64,000 nt of DNA, from the NCBI GenBank assembly GCA_037951165.1, contig JBBDHG010000019.1:10828001-10892000 (forward strand), written 5' to 3'. The notes beneath the pieces were generated by a model. That model was not told where the DNA came from and searched no databases. It was given only the letters and a program-made list of their open reading frames with translations. The translations under genes were made by a program, and so were the position numbers. The stretch comes from Lophius americanus (lineage: Eukaryota; Chordata; Actinopteri; Lophiiformes; Lophiidae). Of this stretch, positions 23,701 to 35,700 are shown in pieces (the first letter of the stretch is position 1; each line of letters opens with the position of its first letter).

Positions 23701-26700
23701 TTTCTCTTTCTGGTTTTTATGTTTAATTTCAAATTATTTTATGTTGAATTTTATTTATTCTTTATTGCTTTTGGTTTAAATTATTGTGGAAGAAACAACT
23801 GATCGAAGCACGCCGAGAGCACAGCCTTCTAGCTACCCTCACAAACCTGTCTTTTCAACGAGATCTTATCAGGCGTGGGCGCCTGTTGCTGTCACCGTCC
23901 CTGGCCAAGCCAAGTCTGGGTTTGGCTCCCTCTCCAGCTCATCATCCAATACGCCGTCTGCCTCTCCATTAAAGTCTGTTTGGTCCATCAACTCTGCCTC
24001 CCCTATCAAGACCAACATCCCAGGATCACCCGCTTCCTCTGTTAAGTCAGTTAGTGACTTGGCCTCTCCCATTCGATCTTACAGAACCATCTCCTCTCCT
24101 ATAAAAACTGTAGTGCAGCAAGTCCCGTACGCAGTCCATGTAACACCCAGTCCCCTGTCCTCACCAAGTAAAAATGTCCCAGATCCTATATCTGTGAAAG
24201 GACTGGCTGCACTGTCTGCTAGGACCTCCCCCGTACCTGTTTCAGGGGGAGGGAGCCCTCTTCTTGAGAGAGGCATGACACCACCAACTTCTCCTAAATC
24301 TTCTCTGAGTATGTTCAGTTCACCTTTGCCATACAAAACCATTATGGCAGGCTCTAGTGGCACAGCATCTTCCTCCTCACCCATAAAAACAGTGCCTGGT
24401 CTCTCCTCTGTACGTTCTTTTGCTTCAGATACCATTAGCCCAGCAAGAAATCTCTTCTCCTCTCTTTCAGCAACACTTAAATCCAATAACACTCCGAGTG
24501 CTGCAGCTCTGATCAATGGAACTATGTCTCCAACACAGTACCGCTCTTCGTCTCCTACATCTCTCCCGACAAGTAGTCTGCAAGAGAGGATACAAGCTAC
24601 CACCAATGCAGCAACTACAAATGTCAACGCAGCCTTTGACGAGGTTGAAAAAACATTCAACTCTTGCTCTGCAGGCTATGGCACCTTGAAGTCTTTGTCA
24701 TCTTCTGCATCTTCCTCATATCAGTCCATCAGATCATCAGCCTCTAACTCCCTTTACGCATCTCTAAGATCCCCTCCTAATGCTCCCACTGCTGTAACGT
24801 CTGGCACGTTCACTGTTCCAGTGTACTCTGTCATTAATGTGCTGCCAGAGCCCCATTTTAAAAAGTTACCTGAGGTGTCCAAGTCAGCTGCTGCTCTTCT
24901 TTCCCCGCGGAAGACTGGGCCCCCTGAGTCCAATGCTCAGTTGCAGTCTACCTTTGCCAGAACTCTTTCCCCTGTCAAAGCCCCTCTTTTTGCTGCAGTC
25001 CTGAAATCAAACACACCATCACCATTGTCATCGAGCCAAGAGATTCTGAAGGATGTTGCCGAAATGAAAGAGGACTTGATAAGAATGTCAGCCATTTTGC
25101 AGACAGACCCAAATTCCACAGCCAACAAAGGATTTCAGTCAGATTCTCCCAAAGAGGCTAAGATAGAGGATGAGGAGCCATATAGGATTGTGGAAAAAGT
25201 AAAACAAGATTTGGTAAAAGTTAGCGAAATCCTTACTAAAGATGCTGTGAAGGATGGCAGGGTGTCCCTTGCTAGAGGATCTTTGGATGACATACACTTC
25301 TCCAAAGTACATGTTGAACAACCACCAAGCAATTGGAGCTATCCACCAAGATATGAGACTGTGGTTCCTCAGGCGAAAACAAAAACAGTACCAGATAGAG
25401 ACTTCAATCTCTCAAAAGTTGTTGACTATCTGGCTAATGATGTTGGTAGCAGTTCGTTTACCAAAATGCAGGACTCAAAGCATAAAGTTGATGATGGCAA
25501 AAGGGAAGGAGAAGTCAAGGAGAAGCAGAAACGTGTCTTAAAACCCACCATAGCAGTTCAGGAACATAAGCTGAAAATGCCTCCAACAAACATGCGCTCT
25601 TCACCTTCAGACAAAGAGATTAGTAAAGTAGCAGATTCACTGTTTGGTGTAGACAATGTGCTAGAATCCCCTGATGATATCTCACATGAACAGGATAAAA
25701 GCCCTCTCTCAGATAGTGGCTTTGAGACCAGAAGTGAAAGGACACCTTCTGCCCCTCAGAGTGCTGAAGGCATGGGCCCTAAGGCCCTTTTTCAGGATAT
25801 CCCAGTGCCCCCAGTGATCACTGAGACTAGGACTGAGGTTGTTCATGTCATTAGGAGCTATGAGCCCTCAGAGGACAACCTAAAACCTGCAATGGAGGAT
25901 TTGCATCCTACCAGATGTATTGACTCAGATTCTAAAGGTCGTCTGAGTCAAGCTGCATTACCTCCAGAACAAAATAAAAGCTATTCAATGAAAGTTAGTC
26001 CTAACGAAGATCCAATGGGAAATGGAATGAGGGTAAAAGAGGAGACACACATTACCACGACTACCAGGATGGTTTACCATAAACCCCCTGGCAAAGAATC
26101 AGCAACGGAGAGGTGTGAGGAAACTATGTCTGTGCATGACATAATGAAAGCTTTTCAGTCAGGCAAAGACCCCTCTAGAGAACTGGTTGGACTGTTTGAA
26201 CACAAGTCTGGTAATGAGGGAACATCACAAAGAGTCCTCGAGGACATCAACTCCAATCCTAAGGTTGAAAGAGTAATTGAGGTTCACATTGAAAAAGGCA
26301 ATAAAACAGAACCAACGGAGGTCATCATCAGAGAAACAAAGAACCATGCAGAGAAAGAAATGTATTACTACTCAGGGAATAGACTGGAAGAGGACGAACC
26401 TGAGGAATCACTCCCAGTATACATTGACTCTCCCAGAGTTAACACCCCCATGTCACAAGAGGAAGAGAGTCGACCTAGTTCAGCCCAACTCATGGCAGAT
26501 GACTCTTACAAAACACTAAAGCTACTTAGTCAGCAATCTGTAGAGTATAATGAAGATGAATCGTCTGAACTTAGGGGAGAATCTTACAATTTTGCAGAGA
26601 AAATGCTACGCTCTGAGAAATTTGACCAGTCTCATTCTGACACGGAGGAGTATCTGAGTGATAGGTCTCGGTTCCACTCACCAGAAAGAAGCTGTCACGG

Positions 26701-29700
26701 TGATGGTACATCAGCAAGGCCAAGGACAGAGTATATCTTTAGGTCATCTCGAAATGTTTTTGACAAATCTGGAAGAATGGCAAACGTTGACGATAAATTT
26801 GACAAGCTGACACTTTTGCAGTATTCTTCTGAACCTGGTAGCCCAAAGCAGTCTGTATGGATGCGTGTGTCCGATGACGCGCAGAATAATGAGAGAGAGC
26901 AGCATATGTATGAGGACAGAGTGGACCGGACTGTAAAGGAGGCAGAGGAAAAACTTAGTGAGGTATCGCAATTCTTTCGTGATAAAACAGAACAGCTCAA
27001 TGATGAGCTCTCATCTCCAGAGAAGAAATCTCGCAGAACAGGCTTCAGAGAATCACGATCAGGGCCCAGTTCTACACACAGTAGTCCCGAGAGGTCCGCT
27101 TATAAGAATGGGGCTAGTGGGGAAGAGTGGAGCAGAGAAAGGCTTAGAGATAGGTTCAACTCCAATGACAGGAAATGTGCGAGCTTACCTAGCAGTCCAG
27201 AGAGGAGAGTATTGCAGCAGTACAGCGATTCAGACCCAAGAAAACAAGAAAATGTTAAATCACATGGAGGCACAGGTGAGGGCCCTAAACCTTTTCAAAT
27301 GTCCTCTTCCAAAGTTAGTGCAGTAAGGCTAAAGTTTGAGCAAGAGGCTCAAAGACAAGAAGGGAGTCCGCAGGAAGGCCAAAAGTCAAATCCGCCTATT
27401 AGGAAACTTCAGGAAAGTAAGCTACCTGTGTATCAAGTCTTTGCAGGATCAAGCATTCCAAAACTACCATATAGTCCAGAAAATCAGAGAAGATTCCTGA
27501 ATGCCGAATCAAATAACTTCTCACCCAAGCATGAGACCAGTAGAAAAGATCAGGAAGAAAAAAGTTTATTCACAACATGGGAGGGCCAGGCGTGTGGGAT
27601 CGGTAAACCCCAATCTCCCAAACTATCCCATTCTTTAATCCATAACCCTACAAAAGATAACAATAACAGTGATTCCCAAAGACAAGAAACTACCAAGAAA
27701 ATAATCTACACAGAATTTGTTGTCCGAGAAAGTTCAAATAGCAATGATAGTCCAAAAAAAAACTCGGAATCACAAATTATTGTAAGGAATTCCGCTAATT
27801 TCTCAGATCATCGCAAATCCTCCAGTTCAAAATTAGATGCCACTGTTGAATCAATTGAGAGAGCCGGTTCTCACCTACCTACATTAGCTAGAAATCAATT
27901 AAACAGTAGGTCTGAATCAGACAAATCTACTTGTGGGTTCTCAGTAGGTAAATCCACAGATTCAATTGACTGTAGCTGGTCAAATGTAGTGTGTAATGGT
28001 ATTGATAATGATCAATTAGAGTATTTGGATGAAGTAACTCCTGTGGTTGTCACGGAGAGTTTCAAAGATATTAAACCCTTACCTGTGTATGTTAGCATCC
28101 AGTTGGGAAAGCAGTATGAGAAAGAAACAGCCTCGGAACAGGTGGGAGCATACAAGAAGATAGTGAGCCAAGAGAGCAGGACAGTGCAGGACACTAGGGG
28201 TGCATTTTCCACCGTCAAACAGAAGCAGTATCCATCTCCTCAGAGAAGCCCGGGAGATGACACCCTTGAACAAGTGACTTTCATGGACAGTTCTGGTAAA
28301 AGCCCTGTTACCCCTGGGACCCCCAGCTCAGAGGAAGTGAGTTTGACCTCAAGAACACCAGACTCTGTGATAGGCTTCATGCCTTGCATTCCAAGCCCTA
28401 TCCTAGAGGAGTCTGAGGAGGAGGAAGGGAAAACATTCATCTACAAGGAGCCCTCGAAGGAAAAGCGTAATCCAGGTTCTTCAGAGAATCGCAGTAAAAA
28501 ACAGGATACAGAGATGCAGAAGCCCAAAGAGAAAAGAGTGGCTTATATAGAGTTTCCACCTCCTCCTCCTTTAGAGACAGAGCAGTTGGACCCTGAGAAA
28601 AGGGGTTCACGGGCCCCTTCTAAGACAGAGACAGAGATGATTGAGGTGAACCTCCAAGAGGAACATGATAAGCACCTTTTAGCCGAGCCAATCATCAGGG
28701 TCCAGCCTCCATCCCCTGTTCCCCCTGGAGCTGAAAATAGTGACTCTAGCGATGATGAGTCTGTCTTCCATCCTATCCCTGTCAAAAAGATCACATTTAA
28801 AATGACAGAAGAGGGAGAGAAGGGATCACAACCCCAAAAAAATGGAAATAAAGAGTGTGGGATCAATGGTGTCATAAAAGGGGAGGATGCTGACTTTGAA
28901 CAAAATGGCAATGACCAGTCAATCACAGATTGCTCCATAGCCACCACTGCTGAGTTCTCCCATGACACAGACGCAACTGAAATAGACTCTTTAGATGGGT
29001 ACGATCTTCAGGATGAGGATGACGGACTGAGTGAGGACCCCAAAACTTATAGTCTGTCTAATGATGGAAAAGCAACCAACCGCTCATTTAGTCAGTCAAA
29101 GCTTGAAGTGATAGAGGAAGAAAAATGTGAAGAAGGAAGGGATAATGGAAAAAATAAAAGTAGCTCATCTTCAGTTAAGAGCAGTGGAGATGAAAAGGAT
29201 TATACGCTTGAAGGAAGACATCCAGATAGGCAGGGCGTTGGAGAGAACTATTTTGGCTATCAACTTGAAGAGGAGCTGAATTCAACCTTTAAAACTGTTG
29301 CCACCAAAGGCTTGGAATTTGACCCCTGGTCCACCAAGGATGGTGAGAATGATGGAGTTTTCGAGTCCAGAACTAAAGATGAGGACACAAAGCCATTTGG
29401 CTTATCGGTGGAGGACAAATCACAAGCTACAACACCTGATACAACTCCCGCACGAACACCAACTGATGAGAGCACACCAACTAGTGAGCCTAACCCCTTC
29501 CCATTCCACGAAGGGAAGATGTTTGAGATGACCCGCAGTGGGGCTATTGACATGAGCAAGAGGGACTTTGTTGAAGAGAGGCTTCAGTTTTTCCAGATTG
29601 GTGAGCATTCCTCTGACCCTAATACAGGGGAAAAGGGGAGAGGGGGCAAGATACTGGGGGTAATTTCCTCTCAGTCCAAAACAGGGGAGAGGGCCACAGT

Positions 29701-32700
29701 AGATGGGACTGTGAACGTTATAGATACCACCACAGACAACAGCACCACACTAACAACACCAGCAGCAACAGCAGCCAAATGCAGCCCTGCACAGTCTGGC
29801 AGCGACACTGGTTCCACTGGCACTGACGCTCCCACCTGTGAAGCCATAGCGGAGACTGCCTCCTCATGCACAATCACGGCCTCTAAGGTTGATTCCAAAT
29901 TACGCACTCCTATTAAGATGGGCATAGCTGCCTCCATAACTGTGAAAAAAGACTCGGGGGATCTTATAGATGGTAAAGCTGCAATGTCAGAGGCTAAGAT
30001 GGTACCTGAATACATCAGTATAAAGGGTCAGTGTACAGAAAGACAATCTAGCAGACACACTGAGACTGAATTAGAGAGAAGAGATTACCCTTCAGAAAAC
30101 TGCAACAACAACAACAACCTTGAGTCATCCAGTGTTCAGGCCAACTATATTCAGTGTGGTAGTGTGGTGTTTAGTTTGCAATCGTCTTCTGAGCCCACTC
30201 TTCAGAAAGCCAGTAGGATAGAAACACTGAGCTCTAAGGATTTAGAGGAGAGAGCAGAAGTAAAACACAGCCACAAGGTGCTTGAGCCAAAAACTGAAAC
30301 CGTAGAAGGAAGTGAGTTGAAGCAGCCTAAGTCAAGGCTTCCAATTAAAGCATCAGGGTGGACATTTCACACGCAGGGAACAACCATTGGCAAACAGAAG
30401 TCCAAACGACCAATGATTGTGGAGGTCAGGAAAAGGGGAGAGCCAGCCATAGCCAAAGTAGAGCCAAGGTCTAGAATACCAATCAAGGATGTTAAAAAGA
30501 GCAGCCCTGTTGCCAAAGGTAGCTCTGTGGTTTCAGTTGGGATTACCTCACCGCAAACAAGGGCATTAGGTACGGACAGATCAGCCATACAGTTGCCCTC
30601 AAGGTTGCCCCTGAAGGACAGACATCAGGTCAGTAATGTCAAAACTGAGGGAGCTTGTAGGGATGACAGACGTGAGAACCCAAGTGAGGTTTGTAAGCGC
30701 ACCATTGAATACTTTGAAGGCATTAGCGGGGAGACGCTAAAGTTGGTGGACCGCCTTTCAGACGAGGAGAAAAAGACGCAGACAGAGCAGTCGGAGGAAG
30801 ACAGCACCTCCCGGAGCACCTCTCTGTCGGACGCCTCCCAGCCTTCCCAGCCCTCCCAGCCCTCCCGCTCATCCAGGTCTGGTAGAGGTTCGAGGGCTGA
30901 GGCCGGGGCCGCGTCCGTAAGGGCAAAGGTGGCGACGACGGACAGGGCCTCTGGCAGTGAGAGAAGCAGGAGGAGTAGGAGGACTGGTGTGAAGGAGGGC
31001 AGTCAGGGACTCACAGGGTCTCGAACGCCTCCCATCGCGGAGATCAAGCCTAGTTTGTAAAACTTTCACACTATGTTTAAAATACATCTATATATTTATA
31101 TATACTTCACATTTAGTTGCATGACATTGTTGTGATCATATAATTTATTGACTGGAATGCCTGTGGTGTCTTTACATATTCTCTTCAGAACAGTAGCTGT
31201 CATTTAAATTTCTTTTTGACATTGATTTGCTGTGTACTCTATTGTCTTTGTTGCAAGGTTCTCTTTCCTCTGTACCCTGCTTTCTAGCATTGTTAATCTC
31301 CAGCGTGGGCATGCCAGTAGTAGTGGCTGGTCCACTGGCGCAACCAGTCCTTTTTTTTGATAACTCCCAACTTCCTGTTCTATCAGTCTGTTTGTCTTTA
31401 TGGGGTGGTTAAGTTTCTGTAACTAAGAACGAAGCCAAAGAACATTGAAATCATATTTGCATATTGACTGCTTAGATTCTAACATAGATCTTTTCCACCC
31501 TAGATTTTAAGAACTAGGAGTCTGTCATTGAGGGTCATGTTAATCCTTGTTTGTTGTGGTTCTCATGACAGTTACTGCCTGCCTAGAGGATACATATCAC
31601 AAAATAGTCATAGAGCATCACTTATTCAATGAACATATTTAAGTTACCCATGATGTGAAATATCCTTTCCTTGCCACTCTGAGGGAATAAGTAATCCTTT
31701 ACTACAGAAATATTCTAACCATTGTAATACAAAACTTTTTGATATTGCTTTTTTTAATTCATTTTGATGAATAAGTGGCCAGAAAAGGACAATTCTGTAC
31801 GTCCCTTTTTCTATTATATTTATTGTATGGAAGAAGAAGAATATGAATATTATTGATGAGTCATTTTTCTCAATCTTTTCAGGTCCCCAAAGTCCTTGTG
31901 AACGAACAGATTTGCGCATGGCTATAGTTGCTGATCACCTTGGATTAAGTTGGACAGGTGAAAAAAATGGTTCCTCACTCTTTTAGTCTCTGTTAACCAA
32001 AAATTCTCACTTTGACCCCCTTGGTCAGAAGACCTGTTATTTACTGCTACCTTCAGGCTAACGGAACAACCTACAAAAAAAACATATGCTTAGAAAGACA
32101 GAAAAATGGTGGCACCGACAAAAAACAAGCCGTGGGTGTAGATTGATCTCAGTTTAACCAATTTAAGTTATTTATTCCAACTCCTGCAAATGTTTCGGCT
32201 ATCACGCCCGCATCTGAGCAAGGGGAGGAAATGGTGGAGATCTAGCAGTTCATAACAGGTGCTATATTATTGGCGATTTGATTTCACAATGTGAGGATAA
32301 AAGGATGAAATTAAGTGGAGTCGGGGCAATAGATGCAAAGGTAAGGGCTTTGCTATTGGCCTATCAGGCCATAAGAGTAAATAGATAAAAGTAATTTGCG
32401 ATCGGGCAATTGTTTTATTGTAAATTTTTCCCAGTGTGTGGCTGAATGAAGGACTTTGTGGTGTTTTGACAGTTGATGCATTTTCCGCATTTGTATTTCC
32501 TTTTATTTATTTTTTATATTGAACCTTTATTTTTCTAGAAAAGTCTTATCATATTGAAATTTGAATATTTGAAAGTATGTGTGTTTGAATGAAGCCTAAT
32601 ATAACACAAGCTTAAAATATACATTAAGGGTTGAATATTTTTATCTGACCTTTCACAGAGTTGGCTCGGGAGATGAACTTCACAGTTGATGAGATCAACC

Positions 32701-35700
32701 ATATTAGACTAGAGAACCCAAACTCTCTCACAGCACAGAGCTTCATGCTTCTCAAGAAATGGGTCAGTCGAGAGGGGAAAAATGCCACAAGTAAGACTAT
32801 TTTTATAACTGAAAATACAATTATTTGGTTTCCATTCCTTTTCAACTTGTTTGTACCTTTTTTGTTCTTAATGTAAAAGTAAAAGTTCATCAACTTTCAG
32901 AGATGACTTACTGCTTGCCAACTAAAATAATGAACACTTTTTTTTAGAGCATATGTGGCGAATCTTAGTTGAAGTGTCTTCCCTGTTTGTTCTGCTTTTT
33001 ATCATTCTGTCATCTGTTTTTGTCTTTTTATCAGTGTCACATGCCTTTACTAAAAATGCCATTTTTTATACTTTCCCAATATTTTATATCTTTTGTAAAT
33101 TATTTTTGTGCTTGTGTATTTTCCACAGCTGATGCCTTAAGTGCAGTGCTGACCAAAGTCAATCGGATGGATATTGTGACTTTACTGGAGGGCCCAATAT
33201 TTGACTATGGTAACATTTCAGGCACAAGATGTTTTGCCGATGATAACGCTGTTTTCCGGGATCCGGCTGATGGTAATGTTTAGCTCTGTCTAGCTGACCT
33301 ATTGCCTCTCCCTCTACCTTTTGTTTTGCTAATGCATACATTAACTACACATAGTTGTGGAGCAAAGATCCTGAGTAGTTGATTTGCAATCGGTTTTGGA
33401 CAATTATCTCCTACTATCTCCTACACACATTCCTAGCTTTTATGTTTTACAGTTTTAAGTACCATTGAAATGATAGAAAAGCTCTAATTTGAATTTCAAA
33501 TCCTCTTACATTTCATTGTACTAAATAACATGATTACATTTTTATGTACTTGAATTGGCCTCTGTTAAAAGGTGATTTAACCTTTTCTATATATATAAGG
33601 TCAGGTCTGCTAAGGTTAAATATACAAATCACAATAGTGTATCCAGCTGCCATAAATGAGCAATATCTACCGCTCAGCTCCCATCCTAAGTGCATGCTGC
33701 ATATTACCCTTTGCTTTGAATGTTTTTCTGTTAAGTAAAAAGGTAATAATCCTGTAGAGTTGGCTTTCCTGTGTTTATATAACTTAGCTTCTCCTAGTTC
33801 TCCTCCAGTTCCTCTGAGCCTTCCTTGGGAAGATGAGAAATTGTCCTCATCTGTGATACCACACTGCCTCCTCCTCCTCTACCTCTTCTTCTTGCCTCCC
33901 AGTGCAGTTTCCACTGCTCAAAACAGCACATAACAGCTCTTAAAAAGATTAAGAGTCATGTGTTGCTTATCTCTACATGTGGTGTCTCCTTATCCATCCC
34001 ATCCCCACGCACATCCTCCCCCCCACATGGCTCAGTCATGTTATTTGAATATTACCTTGTCATGCAAGCATGTGTCACATTAAATAATCTCTCGTTATCT
34101 CTTTTTGTTTCCTTAACTCTACTTGCATCATTCCTCTCCCATAGTTTGCATAATTATCCCTTTAACTCCCAGAAGCAAAGAATGCGCTTTCATCCTACAG
34201 TCAACGAGCCCTGTCTTTCCATCACTGACCCCAACACCCCCACCCAGTCCCCTCAGAACCGCTGCAAGATTACACTTTTGTCACTTTTCCAAACGCCGCT
34301 CTCAAAGTTACGAATCTTCCATTTCACTCAAAGACTTGGCACCTCCAGCATCATTTGAACCATCTAAGTTCAGCTTCCTCTCCCTTCCTCCTTGTCAGTC
34401 TCCTGCATTCCCACATTCACCTGATCCACCTTCCCCGATCCCCCTCATCACCACACCTCTACCTTCCCCATCTGCTTCTAACTCTCCCATTCCATGTTCC
34501 CCTATGTTTGTCCCGTCCCCTTCAGACTCTGCCTACCCCTCCCTCACTTTGTCTGGATCTACTACCCCCTACAACCTCACCCTTGTGCCCTCTTCTTTAA
34601 GCCCGAGCCAATCTGAAACCATTACCATACCTGTTTCGTCTGTATCTTCCTCACCCTCATGCTCCCGCCCTGTCTCCCCTCTCTCCTTGTCTGCTCTCCC
34701 TCCATTCTCTCCCTCTGGGTCACGTTGTCCTAGCCCCAGTCCTTCCTCCCCTCCTCTCCGCTCCCTGTCTCCTTGTCCTGCTTGCTATTTTACTGGTGTG
34801 CCCTCTATCCCTCTGCCTTCCACTCAAACTCGCACTGACCCTTCCACAATTGAAATATTAATTTAGCGTACCTTGATCCCTATCTTGTTTCCTTTCCTTC
34901 CTGATTACCTCTTTCATCTGTCTCGTGAGCATGTTGCAGAAGTCTCTGTATTCATCACGTCTAATATGTCCCACTTTAAATGTCTTACCTCACCAAAGCA
35001 ATGCCAAAACACATCAGAATATCAATCAAAATTCTAATTGATTTTACTGATTGTTGTCAATTTTACTATCCATCCTAATATAAATTCAGTATTTCACTAT
35101 TATTATCTTATCTATGTTGGACATAGAACTTTCAGATAGACAGTAAATTGTCTGTATTTCTGCATTTTACTGCACATCTTTGATATTAGTCTGTCGTACT
35201 ATTGCCCATACCATCACATTAACAGGTTCTTGCTATCTGGATAGATATTTTATGCTTCAGCATCGCTGCATCATCCATGTCTTATGGTGTAGTTTTAGGA
35301 TGTTTGTGTTTGTGATGCTTTACATTATTTTGTGGCATGCTCCAGTATGTGTACATTTGTCATCCTGTCACCTACAGATTATCAGAGTATTCTAGCGGAG
35401 CTACATTCCCCAGCCACACTGCACTCTGAACCCAACTTCCTGGAGTCTGAACTCCCCATAACTCCCAACCCTTCCCTATCCACCCACCAACACCATCATT
35501 ACTCTGAACCAGACACCACTTTACCGGCCACCTTCCAGCCTCATCCACTAGTCTGGAGCCCAAAGATCGAGTATGAAATTGGAAAGTGTGACAGCCCCCC
35601 TAGGAGCCCCCCCAGACCCTCTGAACTTGCTCTGTTTGTCCCAGTCTTTGAACTTCCTCATGCTGTACCATCCAAGGTCAGAAAGCCCCACATTGCGATA

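Noticed and set aside
24079..24660. 193-codon minus-strand open frame inside the giant exon
   Set aside because: Shadow of the conserved plus-strand frame; the same applies to the other minus-strand frames at 24937-30926 and the out-of-frame plus-strand ones.
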